Shown one piece after another: positions 27,898 to 35,715 of a DNA stretch of 64,000 nucleotides. The stretch comes from Methanococcoides methylutens MM1 (GTDB lineage Archaea > Halobacteriota > Methanosarcinia > Methanosarcinales > Methanosarcinaceae). The notes beneath the pieces were generated by a model that was not told the DNA's origin, did no database searches, and saw nothing but the letters and a program-made list of their open reading frames with translations. The stretch lies in contig NZ_CP009518.1 of NCBI RefSeq assembly GCF_000970325.1, positions 992,001 through 1,056,000 of the forward strand. The letters run 5' to 3'. A program made the translations under genes and the position numbers. The first letter of the stretch is position 1. Every line of letters starts with the position of its first letter.

Positions 27898-28338
27898 TTA
27901 ATCCTCGCTGGTGATAACAAGAACGGGACCTACGTCCGCTGCAATTATCCAGCGTGTGAGGCTGCCAAGAGGATCTCTCCTGAGGGATTCGGAACCCATT
28001 ACAGTAAGGTCAACATTTTTTTCTTCTGCAACTCTTATCAGGTCACCAGCTATGTCATCGCTGTTGAGTATTATCTTTTCAGCTGCAATACCTGCTTTTT
28101 TAGCTTCAGCCATTGCATATCCCATATTAACTTCTATGTTCTCCCGGACAACCGCCAGCATTTTCTCAGAGAGCTCTTTTGGATAGATGGATTCAATTCC
28201 TTTCTTATCTTCCACATAGATCACTATCAGGTTGCCACTTTCTATTTCTGCAACATGAAGTGCATGATCAACAACCCTTTTTGACATTTGTCTTTCATCT
28301 ATCGGAACGAGGATGTTCCTGTATGATATATCCCCCAT
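27898..28338 (-). CDS. Universal stress protein UspA family
   Basis: This 146-residue single-domain Usp shows the ATP-binding type motif in the C-terminal half: MGSESLRRDPLGSLTRWI, close to the G-x2-G-x9-G(S/T) pattern although the first Gly pair is changed to G-S-E-S. It starts VPIDERQMSK after the first beta strand. It lies upstream of the antiporter gene on the same strand and downstream of a VIT1-like gene. The role is a general stress or energy-state protein; the partner is unknown. Confidence 0.85.
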   Translation of the reverse strand: MGDISYRNILVPIDERQMSKRVVDHALHVAEIESGNLIVIYVEDKKGIESIYPKELSEKMLAVVRENIEVNMGYAMAEAKKAGIAAEKIILNSDDIAGDLIRVAEEKNVDLTVMGSESLRRDPLGSLTRWIIAADVGPVLVITSED

Positions 28339-28391
28339 AGTAATATCTCCATTAGCTAATTCGTTTTCTACCTATTTACAGGATTCGCCGT

Positions 28392-28916
28392 TTATTCAAG
28401 TCCGAGCATTGTAACAGCAGCAACGATCAGTATACCAAGCCCTACCATTCGCACAGCATGTTTGATCGCACTTTGCTTGGCAATCTTCCCTGAGTATATC
28501 CCAAGTACTGCAAGGACTGAGATGCTCAATACTACTGATACTTCAAGGGCCATTTCGTCAAGGAGTACGAATGGTGAGATCGGGACAAGGGATCCGATGA
28601 AGCTTGATCCTCCATGAGCTATGGAATCGTTCCATATCTTCTTCTTTGTCTGAGCTTCCAGTTTTGTAGATTCCAGACTTCTTAGTAATGGTTTTTCAAG
28701 CTCAGCAAGATGGCCGTATTCGACTGCACTTTCTGCAAGGTATGATCCGATACCGTTGGTCATGGCCAATGCAATAGCACCTCCAAGAGCAGCATTAATG
28801 ATAATTGAAGGATCATCAACAACATGAGATGTCCCGATCACTACACCAAGCACGGCCAGAAGACCATCTATACTACCGAGAATAATATACCTGCCCTGTT
28901 CCTTATTGAATTTCAT
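28392..28916 (-). CDS. VIT1/CCC1-family membrane protein
   Basis: This protein of about 174 residues has four or five helices and the family's N-terminal motif LGSIDGLLAVLGVVIG. Charged residues in EYGHLAELEKP form the cytoplasmic loop expected in iron/manganese vacuolar-type transporters. Members export Fe2+ or Mn2+ from the cytosol. I prefer the ATG at 28916 over 28922 because it gives MKFNKEQ after a good upstream site; two start methionines are two codons apart. A TATA element on the minus strand near 28986-28998 fits its promoter. Confidence 0.8.
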   Translation of the reverse strand: MKFNKEQGRYIILGSIDGLLAVLGVVIGTSHVVDDPSIIINAALGGAIALAMTNGIGSYLAESAVEYGHLAELEKPLLRSLESTKLEAQTKKKIWNDSIAHGGSSFIGSLVPISPFVLLDEMALEVSVVLSISVLAVLGIYSGKIAKQSAIKHAVRMVGLGILIVAAVTMLGLE

Positions 28917-29068
28917 ACTCAAAGTTCCTTTAATGTCTTTGAACTTTCATAAGCGATCAGAAGAGAAAGGCATCTACACCCTCACCCGATATTTATATTG
29001 TATTTGTAAGTACATAGACTTTACCAGAGATATATCAGGACATCTGTGTAGTAATTAAAAGATCTAAA

Positions 29069-29200
29069 GGGGGGTGTGGGGTGGGAGAAGATGGGGGAGT
29101 TAATTGGGGGGTAACATAAGGTGGTTCTTCTGGGGAGAAAAGATTTGGTGACTCTAGGTCACCGTGGAAGTTCCACGGATTTCTCCCACCCGGGAATATA
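29069..29200 (-). ncRNA. Candidate structured non-coding RNA / G-quadruplex locus
   Basis: This is a non-coding stretch of unusual composition in the 651-base gap before the response regulator gene. An 11-bp pairing GGGTGGGAGAA (29079-29089) with TTCTCCCACCC (29181-29191) encloses two hairpins, GGTGAC/GTCACC (29147-29163) and CCGTGGAA/TTCCACGG (29162-29178). The plus strand carries many G-runs of 3-6 bases (29069-29134). A TATA box on the minus strand (29221-29229) predicts a transcript starting near 29200. The remaining gap, 29230-29573, holds only doubtful short open frames. Confidence 0.55.
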
Positions 29201-29220
29201 GCTCCTCCCTCTACGCAATA

Positions 29221-29229
29221 TTATATAAA
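29221..29229 (-). promoter_or_regulatory. TATA box for the candidate ncRNA
   Basis: On the minus strand it reads TTTATATAA, with an A/G-rich BRE-like segment upstream (CCGAAATG). It lies about 25 nt before the start of the structured region. Confidence 0.5.
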
Positions 29230-29573
29230 CATTTCGGACAAAAAGTAATTTAACGTGAAATTTTAATGAAATTCTCTTAAGATATTGTAGATCAAATTAG
29301 TTGAAAATGGTGCATTTGATTTTGCCAGGAACAATTCAAACTCTTAGTGGTATATCGCAACATCCTGATTGTTATGTATTCCAGGTATGTAATGACATTT
29401 GGATGTATTATTCTGAAAAATAGAGGTTGTTGTGGAGCTGAGGTCATTGATGCAGAGATCATTTCGGGTAGCAAGGTCAATGAATTATTCCGTACAAACC
29501 TCTGCTCGTGGCCTAAGCTCCACGTATTACACGATAAGCAGTATCTTATATGTTATAATCAACAGGAATGATG

Positions 29574-29987
29574 TTAAGCAGATATATCCTGGGCCATCTG
29601 CTTAAACGCCGGACTTTTGGCTTTGCAGAAGGCTGACTCAATAACATATTCCAGTTCCTCATCCATGAATGGCTTTTGCAGGTACCCGACAGGATTCGCA
29701 ATGGATGCTTTTGTTCTTGTCTCTTTTGATGAGTCGCCTGTAAGAAAGATAATCGGAACAACATATGATTTGAGTATTTCACTTGCAGCATCAATACCAT
29801 CCATTTTCCCTTTAAGGAATATGTCCATGATAATAAGGTCAGGCTTAACTTCTTTTACCATTTTGATCGCATCTTCCCCGGTTGTGGCATGCCCTGCAAA
29901 TCCGTATCCCATATCCAGAAGTTTAAGTTTGATCATCATTGCAACGATCATCTCATCTTCTACTATGAGGATATTCATTTCTTTCAT
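29574..29987 (-). CDS. Stand-alone response regulator receiver domain
   Basis: This 137-residue protein is a single CheY-like receiver domain: acidic pocket VEDE, phosphorylation site Asp in LIIMDIFLKG, Thr in FLTGDSS, and Lys in LQKPF. There is no output domain, as is usual for many archaeal receivers. I chose the start at 29987, because the longer frame runs through the terminator of the upstream gene and a GGGAG ribosome site precedes this ATG. It resembles the receiver at 35296-35706 in its first half and could be a target of the same kinase. Confidence 0.9.
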   Translation of the reverse strand: MKEMNILIVEDEMIVAMMIKLKLLDMGYGFAGHATTGEDAIKMVKEVKPDLIIMDIFLKGKMDGIDAASEILKSYVVPIIFLTGDSSKETRTKASIANPVGYLQKPFMDEELEYVIESAFCKAKSPAFKQMAQDISA

Positions 29988-30031
29988 AGCTCCCTCTCTT
30001 GAAATTGAATACCACTTTTCAAAATTAGAAA

Positions 30032-30049
30032 TGCCGGGAGGCCCCGGCA
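30032..30049 (-). terminator. Terminator of the superoxide reductase gene
   Basis: TGCCGGG and CCCGGCA form a stem, read on the minus strand as TGCCGGGGCCTCCCGGCA and followed by a T-rich tract. Confidence 0.75.
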
Positions 30050-30091
30050 CTCATGATGTATACCCCATACATCAATTCAAAAATTGTTCAA

Positions 30092-30565
30092 TCATGCATG
30101 CCAGCGGCATTCTTTACCTTCGCCAACTTTCTTTGACATGATCTCGACTTGTTTTGAAGATTCCCAAAGGCCATGTACATTGCAGCTTGCCAGTGCTTTA
30201 AGCTTCATGATAACAGCTTTTGTTCCGCAGTCCCCGCAAACATTAACACCGCGGATGTGGCATATCTCATATGCACGGATTCCAACGATCTCTTCCGTAG
30301 GTTCTACAGTAAATATTGCTTCTGCCTTCTCATCTGAGGGTGAAAGCTCCACTCTTCCGATCTTAATGTCTCCCAGATGCAGTTCGATCCACTCTATGTA
30401 GTGGTCATCCTGCATAACATGCGGAACTTCTCCCAATGTCACAGTGACTTTAAATTTACCCTCTGCTGTCATGACATCATCAGATTCAATTACAGGAACG
30501 TGCTTTTGTTCTGTTTCTGTGATATTCTCCGGATCTTTCAGACGGTTAATTACCTGTTCGGTCAT
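30092..30565 (-). CDS. Desulfoferrodoxin-family superoxide reductase (neelaredoxin type) with extra CxxC
   Basis: This 157-residue protein has the superoxide reductase iron site: His22 (KHVPVI), His49 and His55 (PHVMQDDHYIEWIEL), Cys128 and His131 (CNVHGLW). It reduces superoxide to hydrogen peroxide without making oxygen, protecting an oxygen-sensitive cell. The Lys of the catalytic E-K-H loop is present, but the Glu position reads Gln (EQKH). There is no N-terminal desulforedoxin domain. Odd is a CXXC (Cys110, Cys113) in VNVCGDCGTK before the active-site cysteine, which ordinary neelaredoxins lack by my recollection. It lies just downstream of the methylamine permease genes. Confidence 0.85.
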   Translation of the reverse strand: MTEQVINRLKDPENITETEQKHVPVIESDDVMTAEGKFKVTVTLGEVPHVMQDDHYIEWIELHLGDIKIGRVELSPSDEKAEAIFTVEPTEEIVGIRAYEICHIRGVNVCGDCGTKAVIMKLKALASCNVHGLWESSKQVEIMSKKVGEGKECRWHA

Positions 30566-30609
30566 ATGATCACTCCTTAATTTAGTATTTTATTTACGAT
30601 TTAAAATAT

Positions 30610-30634
30610 AGTTGCCAGCAGCTTGCTGACAACT
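30610..30634 (-). terminator. Terminator of methylamine permease operon 1
   Basis: AGTTGCCAGCA at 30610-30620 pairs with the facing arm ending TGACAACT at 30634, followed on the minus strand by an A/T-rich stretch. Confidence 0.65.
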
Positions 30635-30644
30635 TTTCACATGT

Positions 30645-30890
30645 TCAGAACTTGTAATTCTTCACCGAGTGATACAGGATTACAGTGAAGAACACAATTA
30701 TTACAGCCAGGAGGCCGAAATATGAGACCGGGTCCCATACAAACTGCATTCCGCCTGTTCCTTCCCATCCCACAAGGACTGTTCCCTGAAGGATTACCGG
30801 AGTTACAACGCAAACACCTGCTAATATGAAAATGAACAGGATATCCACGATCTGTCCCAACATGCCTCTTTCTTTTACTTCTTCAGCCAT
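30645..30890 (-). CDS. Small two-helix membrane protein of permease module 1
   Basis: This 81-residue protein has two predicted helices (about 11-33 and 56-74) joined by an acidic Gly/Trp-rich loop that should face outside. Its homologue in module 2 lies at 39728-39955; both end in VILYHS/VILHHSxKNY. It is the last gene of the module, 12 bases after the 87-residue gene. The family is unknown to me. It is probably an accessory subunit of the APC permease. Confidence 0.75.
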   Translation of the reverse strand: MAEEVKERGMLGQIVDILFIFILAGVCVVTPVILQGTVLVGWEGTGGMQFVWDPVSYFGLLAVIIVFFTVILYHSVKNYKF

Positions 30891-30902
30891 GTTATTTCCT
30901 CC

Positions 30903-31166
30903 TCAGTCATAATATTCAAAGTCGAACATGTGTTCCTTGATGGAGTTGTAGACCCTTACACATCCGATCGTTTCTATACCCAGCAACAGCAGGTAGAATA
31001 CGATGTATATTGGCCAGATCATACCAAGTTCAGGAACTTCACCCCAAAGGGTTGACAGGATATTGTAGACAATGTACGTCTCAGAGAAATACAGCAGTCC
31101 CAATACAACCAGGATAACTCCTGCATCCTGTTTCAATTTGTTATGATACAATGCTTCATCTGCCAT
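30903..31166 (-). CDS. Small two-helix membrane protein with IETIGC motif, module 1
   Basis: This 87-residue protein has two helices (about 13-35 and 48-70). The second ends in LLLGIETIGCVRVYNSIKEH, conserved in module 2 as LLLSIETIGCITVYKSIKEH, and both end MxDFxYYD. It is 15 bases downstream of the permease gene and certainly cotranscribed. No known domain was recognised. The Glu inside a helix and the conserved Cys are notable. Confidence 0.78.
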   Translation of the reverse strand: MADEALYHNKLKQDAGVILVVLGLLYFSETYIVYNILSTLWGEVPELGMIWPIYIVFYLLLLGIETIGCVRVYNSIKEHMFDFEYYD

Positions 31167-31181
31167 TTTATCTCCTCCTGT

Positions 31182-32558
31182 TCATCTCCTGTGTGCAGGT
31201 TCAGGCCATCCAAGGTCTTCTCCCCAGTCGTGCTTTGATTCTATACTTCTGTATCTCCAGCTGAAGTAGAAGTATGCTACTACATAGAATACCAGTCCGA
31301 AGACGAGGTTGTAGCTGTAACCCCAGTTCAGTGTTGACATGATCACGATCGCAAGGAAGATTGTGAAGTATGCAAGGTAAGGCTGTAGTGGTCCGACAAA
31401 TGGACGTACCTTTTGTGTGTGTTCCGGGAACATCTTCCTGAAGCGTATCAGGGAGAATGGGATCATCACATAACATACCAGTCCTGATGTGATCGAGAAC
31501 GTAATGACCTGGTCAAGGAAACCACTGAATGCAAATGCAATTGCAATTGGCATTGTGAAGATAACTGCCCTGTATGGCGTGCTGTACCTTGGGTGTACTG
31601 CTGAGAACCATGGTGTAAGGAAGTGGTCCCTTGAAAGGGCGAACCATGATCTTGATGAGTCACAGACAGTACCATTAGCACTTGCCAGACAGGTAAAGAG
31701 TGTACCTACTGCAAGGAATGCTATAAGGAACTTTACTCCGCTTTGTGTTGCTGCTTCATAGAGTGGGTAGGCAGAAACACCAAGCATCTCTGTTGGAATA
31801 AATCCTGCACAGGTGTAAAGTGTCATACCTGCTGCAAGCAACAGTGTGATCATACCGGCCTGCTGTCCCAGTGGGATAGCTCTGGTAGGGTGCTTACATT
31901 CTTCTGCACACATTGCTGCTCCTTCGATACCAAGGTAGAACCAAGGACCGAACTGCAATGCTGCGAATATTCCTACAAATCCGTTTGGCATAGCACCTGA
32001 TATCAGATTTGCAGGGTTCCATGCTCCACCAGCTGCTCCTGCAATGTTCATAAAGAAGAACACAATAATTGCCAATAATGCTGTGAATGTTAAAGCAAAG
32101 TTAAGATTTAATGCCGCTACAACTCCGCGGTAGTTCATAAATGTCAATGCTGCGATAACAAGCAATGTGACCGGGAACGTTTGTATCTCCGGGAATATCG
32201 ATTGCGCTATCCATGCTACGACAATAGCATCAGCAGCTTCCAGAGCAATATACTCCATATATACGGCAAGACCAACAATAGCGGCCGCACCCGGCCCTAC
32301 GAATAATCTCGCCCAATCATAAGGTCCTCCTGCAAGTTTAGTGGATGAACCCAGTTCACTAGCACACAATGAAACCATTACATACATGGTACCGGCAACC
32401 AGGAGTGCAAAGAGTGATCCCATAATACCACCTTTTGCAACTGTAAAGTTCCAACCCATGTATTCACCGACCAACACGATACCGACACCAAGTGCCCACA
32501 CATGGTATGGACGTAGCGTCTTTACCAGTTCGATCGGTTCATTCGAATTTTCAGACAT
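31182..32558 (-). CDS. APC-family permease, probable methylamine transporter
   Basis: This 458-residue protein has about 12 transmembrane helices and APC features near the N-terminus (GVGIVLVGEYMGWNF) and in EGAAMCAEECKHPTRAIP, typical of amino-acid/amine permeases. Location directly behind mtmCB and presence of a parallel copy behind the second mtmCB point to monomethylamine uptake, as proposed for MtmP in Methanosarcina. The copies are clearly homologous but more diverged than the mtmB genes, mainly in exposed loops. It lies in an operon with one tiny upstream peptide gene and two small membrane protein genes. Confidence 0.88.
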   Translation of the reverse strand: MSENSNEPIELVKTLRPYHVWALGVGIVLVGEYMGWNFTVAKGGIMGSLFALLVAGTMYVMVSLCASELGSSTKLAGGPYDWARLFVGPGAAAIVGLAVYMEYIALEAADAIVVAWIAQSIFPEIQTFPVTLLVIAALTFMNYRGVVAALNLNFALTFTALLAIIVFFFMNIAGAAGGAWNPANLISGAMPNGFVGIFAALQFGPWFYLGIEGAAMCAEECKHPTRAIPLGQQAGMITLLLAAGMTLYTCAGFIPTEMLGVSAYPLYEAATQSGVKFLIAFLAVGTLFTCLASANGTVCDSSRSWFALSRDHFLTPWFSAVHPRYSTPYRAVIFTMPIAIAFAFSGFLDQVITFSITSGLVCYVMIPFSLIRFRKMFPEHTQKVRPFVGPLQPYLAYFTIFLAIVIMSTLNWGYSYNLVFGLVFYVVAYFYFSWRYRSIESKHDWGEDLGWPEPAHRR

Positions 32559-32581
32559 TGATCCTCCTCCATCTTATCAAT

Positions 32582-32680
32582 TTATTTACTGGATACTCTA
32601 CTAGCGTCTAGCAACATCCAACCTATCAAGGCAAAGCATATCAGGTAAATAACCCCGTTTATTATAGTCCACATATCCAT
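32582..32680 (-). CDS. 32-residue membrane peptide upstream of the permease
   Basis: This tiny gene encodes MDMWTIINGVIYLICFALIG then WMLLDASRVSSK, one hydrophobic helix with a positively charged tail. It is 23 bases upstream of the permease start with AAAGGGGGCT before the ATG. A homologue of 31 residues occupies the same position in module 2, at 41645-41740, with the same WTIINGxIYLxCFALIGWML core. Position, size and conservation strongly support translation. I see no match to a named family; it may be a permease subunit. Confidence 0.8.
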   Translation of the reverse strand: MDMWTIINGVIYLICFALIGWMLLDASRVSSK

Positions 32681-32765
32681 ATCTAAAGCCCCCTTTGGCA
32701 TTTTTTTATGCTGATGGACACCGATTTGTCCTTTAAAATAGTGACAAATGCTGAATAAAAAAAAT

Positions 32766-32785
32766 GTCAGCGATCTCTCGCTGAC
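32766..32785 (-). terminator. Terminator of mtmCB copy 1
   Basis: GTCAGCGA (32766-32773) pairs with TCGCTGAC (32778-32785). On the minus strand it is followed by a long T-run. Some read-through into the permease genes is possible. Confidence 0.85.
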
Positions 32786-32812
32786 AAAACCATCGGTGTA
32801 CGTAAATTAGTC

Positions 32813-34189
32813 TTAGAATGTAAGACCGAACTCTTCGAGTTTCTTCCTTGCACCCTCGTATACCTTGACATACTCGTCGGTTGGTGTGACGGTTGCAACG
32901 TCGTAGCATTCCTGGAAGGTCTTACCCTGTGGTGCATTTGCGTAGTCGCCCTCGTATGATGCGACAAGCTTGTCGAGTACAGCGTTGACGGAGTCGATGT
33001 CCATACCTGCTGTTGCACGTGCGACTTCTCCCATCATCCTTGCTTCCATACCGGTTGTCTTGTCGGTGATAACACCCTTTGCGGATGCGACACCTGAGAG
33101 GATCTCACGGCCGGATGCTGTGTCAGTTACTGACTGTGCTGCTGCTTCGAGGAGGCACATCTCTGTGCATGGTCCTGCGCATGGGTAGTACTGGTTACCG
33201 GTCATAAGGTCTGTGAACTCACTGATTGTTGCACATGCCCATCCTGCGATCTGGAGGGTTTCTCTGGTGTTGGTGGATCCCCATCTGATGTGGACAGGAC
33301 CATCAAGGTGCCAGCTTGCACTGCTCATGATCATGGAGTTAATGCTAGTTGCAACATCTACGATTGTTGTTTCTTCAATACCACCAGCGTATCCGCCGAA
33401 GATTGGCATCTGCTCGTCCATGATTATGTCACTGTTGCCCTTGTAGTGAGCCATGACTGCAATTGCATCGAGGTCGATCTTAAGCTCGTTGAGCTGTGAT
33501 ACTTCGTGGCTGTCACTTGTGATCTGGCCGCCGACACAGTCGGAAGCGATGTTACCCTGAGCGGACAGGGATGTCTCTGGTCCCTAAACAGCCATACCTG
33601 GCCTACCAGCCATTGCTGCTGCGTTCTTGATGATCCTTGTTTCGGACTTTGATGCGAGAACTTCGTATGGGCTGCCTGGTATAGGTGGCTTACCACGAAC
33701 CGTCATCATAACACCATTTACAATTGTGTCAACTTCTTTCTCGAGTGCATAGCTCATGTGAACTGCAGAGAACACCTCTTCTGAGATTGGGGAGCCGGTT
33801 GGACCACCCTGTACTATAGGCTTTCTCTTGTCGCCTACTTCTCTCTTCTTCATCTGTACTGCATCTCTGCCGGTACCGAGCTGGAATGCTGGCATTGGGT
33901 TGTTGATTGCATCCCAGAGTTCTTCTTCTGTGTATTTGACGATCCTCTTTGTGTCGGTACAGTAGATACCGCACTCAAGGAGCATGTCGAAACCTGCTTT
34001 GAAGAGTCTCTCCATCTGGTCCTTGTCGGTTGGAACGAACTCGTTACCAAAGTCAAGGTTGTATTTCTGCTTGAGTTCCATTGCCTTCATTGGAATGGTC
34101 ATCAAGTCCCAGTCATCCTGAGTTGTCTTTTCTCCGGTCTGTGCACGGTCATAGAAATCAAAGCAAGTTACTGATTTTGTGAATGTCAT
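32813..34189 (-). CDS. mtmB: Monomethylamine:corrinoid methyltransferase MtmB copy 1 (pyrrolysine protein)
   Basis: This is a 458-residue enzyme that transfers the methyl group of monomethylamine to MtmC. The reading frame is interrupted only by a TAG at 33584-33586, codon 202, the same position as pyrrolysine in Methanosarcina barkeri MtmB. Sequence on both sides is typical MtmB (GRPGMAV before, GPETSLSAQG after). It is read through as Pyl, the catalytic electrophile that binds the amine; this is established for the family. It is 15 bases downstream of mtmC. It differs from copy 2 at about a dozen residues. The tRNAPyl and PylS/PylBCD genes are not in this window. Confidence 0.97.
33584..33586 (-). 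other. In-frame amber codon read as pyrrolysine (codon 202, mtmB copy 1)
   Basis: TAG on the minus strand lies between GRPGMAV and GPETSLSAQG. The context matches the known Pyl202 site and the frame stays open for 256 further codons. Confidence 0.96.
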
Positions 34190-34204
34190 TTTTGATTCCC
34201 CCGA

Positions 34205-34858
34205 TTATGCGCTCATAAGTTCAAGTGCTACTCTGGCTGCCTCTGCTGCATTTTCGGCTGTGCCGTCTGCACCGATCTCTGCTATCCATTCGTCTGTGAC
34301 TGGTGCGCCACCGAACATGATCTTGACCGCATCCCTGAGGTTCTCTTCTTCAAGTAACCTTACTACGTCCTTCTGGCCGAGCATTGAGGTTGTCATAAGT
34401 GCGGAACCTACAAGGATCATCTTCTTACCCTTGTTCTTTGCAATTGCCTCGACAACATCCTCATTTGGAATATCTGTTCCGAGGTCCAGGATGTCAAATC
34501 CGTTTGCACCGAGCATAGTTGTGACAAGACGGTGGCCGATATCGTGAATATCTCCTTCCTGTACGAATGTTACAGCCATTCCCACACCTTCTCCGGTCTT
34601 CTCTTCAGCGAGGATAGGTTCAAGGATCTCCATTGCACCGTTCATTGCCTTTGCAGACATCATGATCTGTGGGAGGTAGATCTCTGCTGCTTCGAATTTG
34701 TCACCGACGATCTTCATACCTGGTGCTAATCCCTGGTTGATAATGTCGAATGCAGATATTCCTGCATCGAGTGCTTCCTGAGTTGCTGCCGGGCATCCGT
34801 TGATGTCCTGGTTTACGATTGCATCCTTAAGTTTGTCAAAAAGTTCCTGATTTCCCAT
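34205..34858 (-). CDS. mtmC: Monomethylamine corrinoid protein MtmC, copy 1
   Basis: This 217-residue corrinoid protein carries the methyl group between MtmB and the CoM methyltransferase MtbA. It has the cap helical bundle and the B12 domain with EGDIHDIGHRLV (His is the cobalt ligand) and SALMTTSMLG. I chose ATG 34858 and not the GTG at 34867, because AGGTGA lies at proper ribosome-site distance and overlaps that GTG. It is the first gene of the mtmCB operon; a TATA element lies about 85 bases upstream. Confidence 0.95.
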   Translation of the reverse strand: MGNQELFDKLKDAIVNQDINGCPAATQEALDAGISAFDIINQGLAPGMKIVGDKFEAAEIYLPQIMMSAKAMNGAMEILEPILAEEKTGEGVGMAVTFVQEGDIHDIGHRLVTTMLGANGFDILDLGTDIPNEDVVEAIAKNKGKKMILVGSALMTTSMLGQKDVVRLLEEENLRDAVKIMFGGAPVTDEWIAEIGADGTAENAAEAARVALELMSA

Positions 34859-34943
34859 TTGTTTCACCTTTTTATGTTACTCACTTTAGTGATAGTCAAT
34901 GCCGGATAATCTCAGGCATTACTATTTACTACTCGTGCTCAAA

Positions 34944-34953
34944 ATTATATAAC
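34944..34953 (-). promoter_or_regulatory. TATA box of mtmCB copy 1
   Basis: On the minus strand it reads GTTATATAAT, about 90 bases before the mtmC ATG. The predicted leader is about 55-60 nt, much shorter than in the mtaCB operons. The rest of the 437-base gap up to the response regulator gene (34859-35295) shows no other clear signal. Confidence 0.6.
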
Positions 34954-35295
34954 CTAGCCGATAGCGTTTTTGGGAACTGCATTAAAATCTGACCACTGCT
35001 TCTGAACTGACAATCCAGACACAATTGGGCAAAACATGGTCATTTTTACACGATCAATCAAATGTACGTTTTAACCTTAATTGACAAAGGTTTCAAAAAA
35101 GACAATGGCTTTAAAATCGACAAAGAAACGATATCATTTGAATGCTTACTATTTATATTAAAAACAAAATGAGCGACTTAAGCCTTCCTTTCAAAATATG
35201 TTTGGCTAAAATTTCTATTATTGGTGATCATTTAATGATCAAAAAAAAGTGTAGAATAAGAAGTAAATATAAAAACAAGGTAAGGGCCAAAAAAA

Positions 35296-35706
35296 TCAAA
35301 TGTCTTTGTCAGCGTTCTCTTTTTCTTTTTCCCTGAGATGCTTGTGTATCGCTATCTCTATATTACTGCTCAGGTCTCTTTCTGTAAATGGTTTGAGTAT
35401 GTATCCGTATGGCTCTGTCTGCTTGGCTCTTTCAAGGGTATTTTCGTCGGAATGTGCTGTTAGATAGACTACCGGTATAGAGAAACGCTTTCTGATCTCT
35501 TCGGCCGCTTCGATTCCATCCATATCACCTTTCAGCATTATGTCCATAAGTACAAGATCGGGAAATGTTCCTTCTACTTTTGTAATTGCGTCCTTGCCAG
35601 TAGCGGCAACTCCTGAAACGCTATAACCAAGGTTCATAAGTCTCTTTTTGATCACCATTGCTACGATAGCTTCATCTTCAACTACGAGTATCCTGGCAGC
35701 TTTCAT
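35296..35706 (-). CDS. Stand-alone response regulator, partner of the adjacent kinase
   Basis: This 136-residue receiver domain has VEDE acid pocket, phospho-acceptor Asp in LVLMDIMLKGD, Thr in YLTAHSD and Lys in ILKPF. It starts 9 bases after the histidine kinase stop, so the two are translated together. It has no DNA-binding or other output; signal may pass to the Msr-like regulators encoded just upstream, which is inference. Confidence 0.92.
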   Translation of the reverse strand: MKAARILVVEDEAIVAMVIKKRLMNLGYSVSGVAATGKDAITKVEGTFPDLVLMDIMLKGDMDGIEAAEEIRKRFSIPVVYLTAHSDENTLERAKQTEPYGYILKPFTERDLSSNIEIAIHKHLREKEKENADKDI

Positions 35707-35715
35707 GTTTACACC

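Noticed and set aside
29292-29571. Short open frames on both strands after the structured locus
   Set aside because: They overlap each other, lack ribosome sites and show no recognisable protein features; more likely chance frames in non-coding DNA.
29987-30050. Upstream-extended start of the response regulator
   Set aside because: The extension lies in the superoxide-reductase terminator hairpin, and the ATG at 29987 has a proper GGGAG site.
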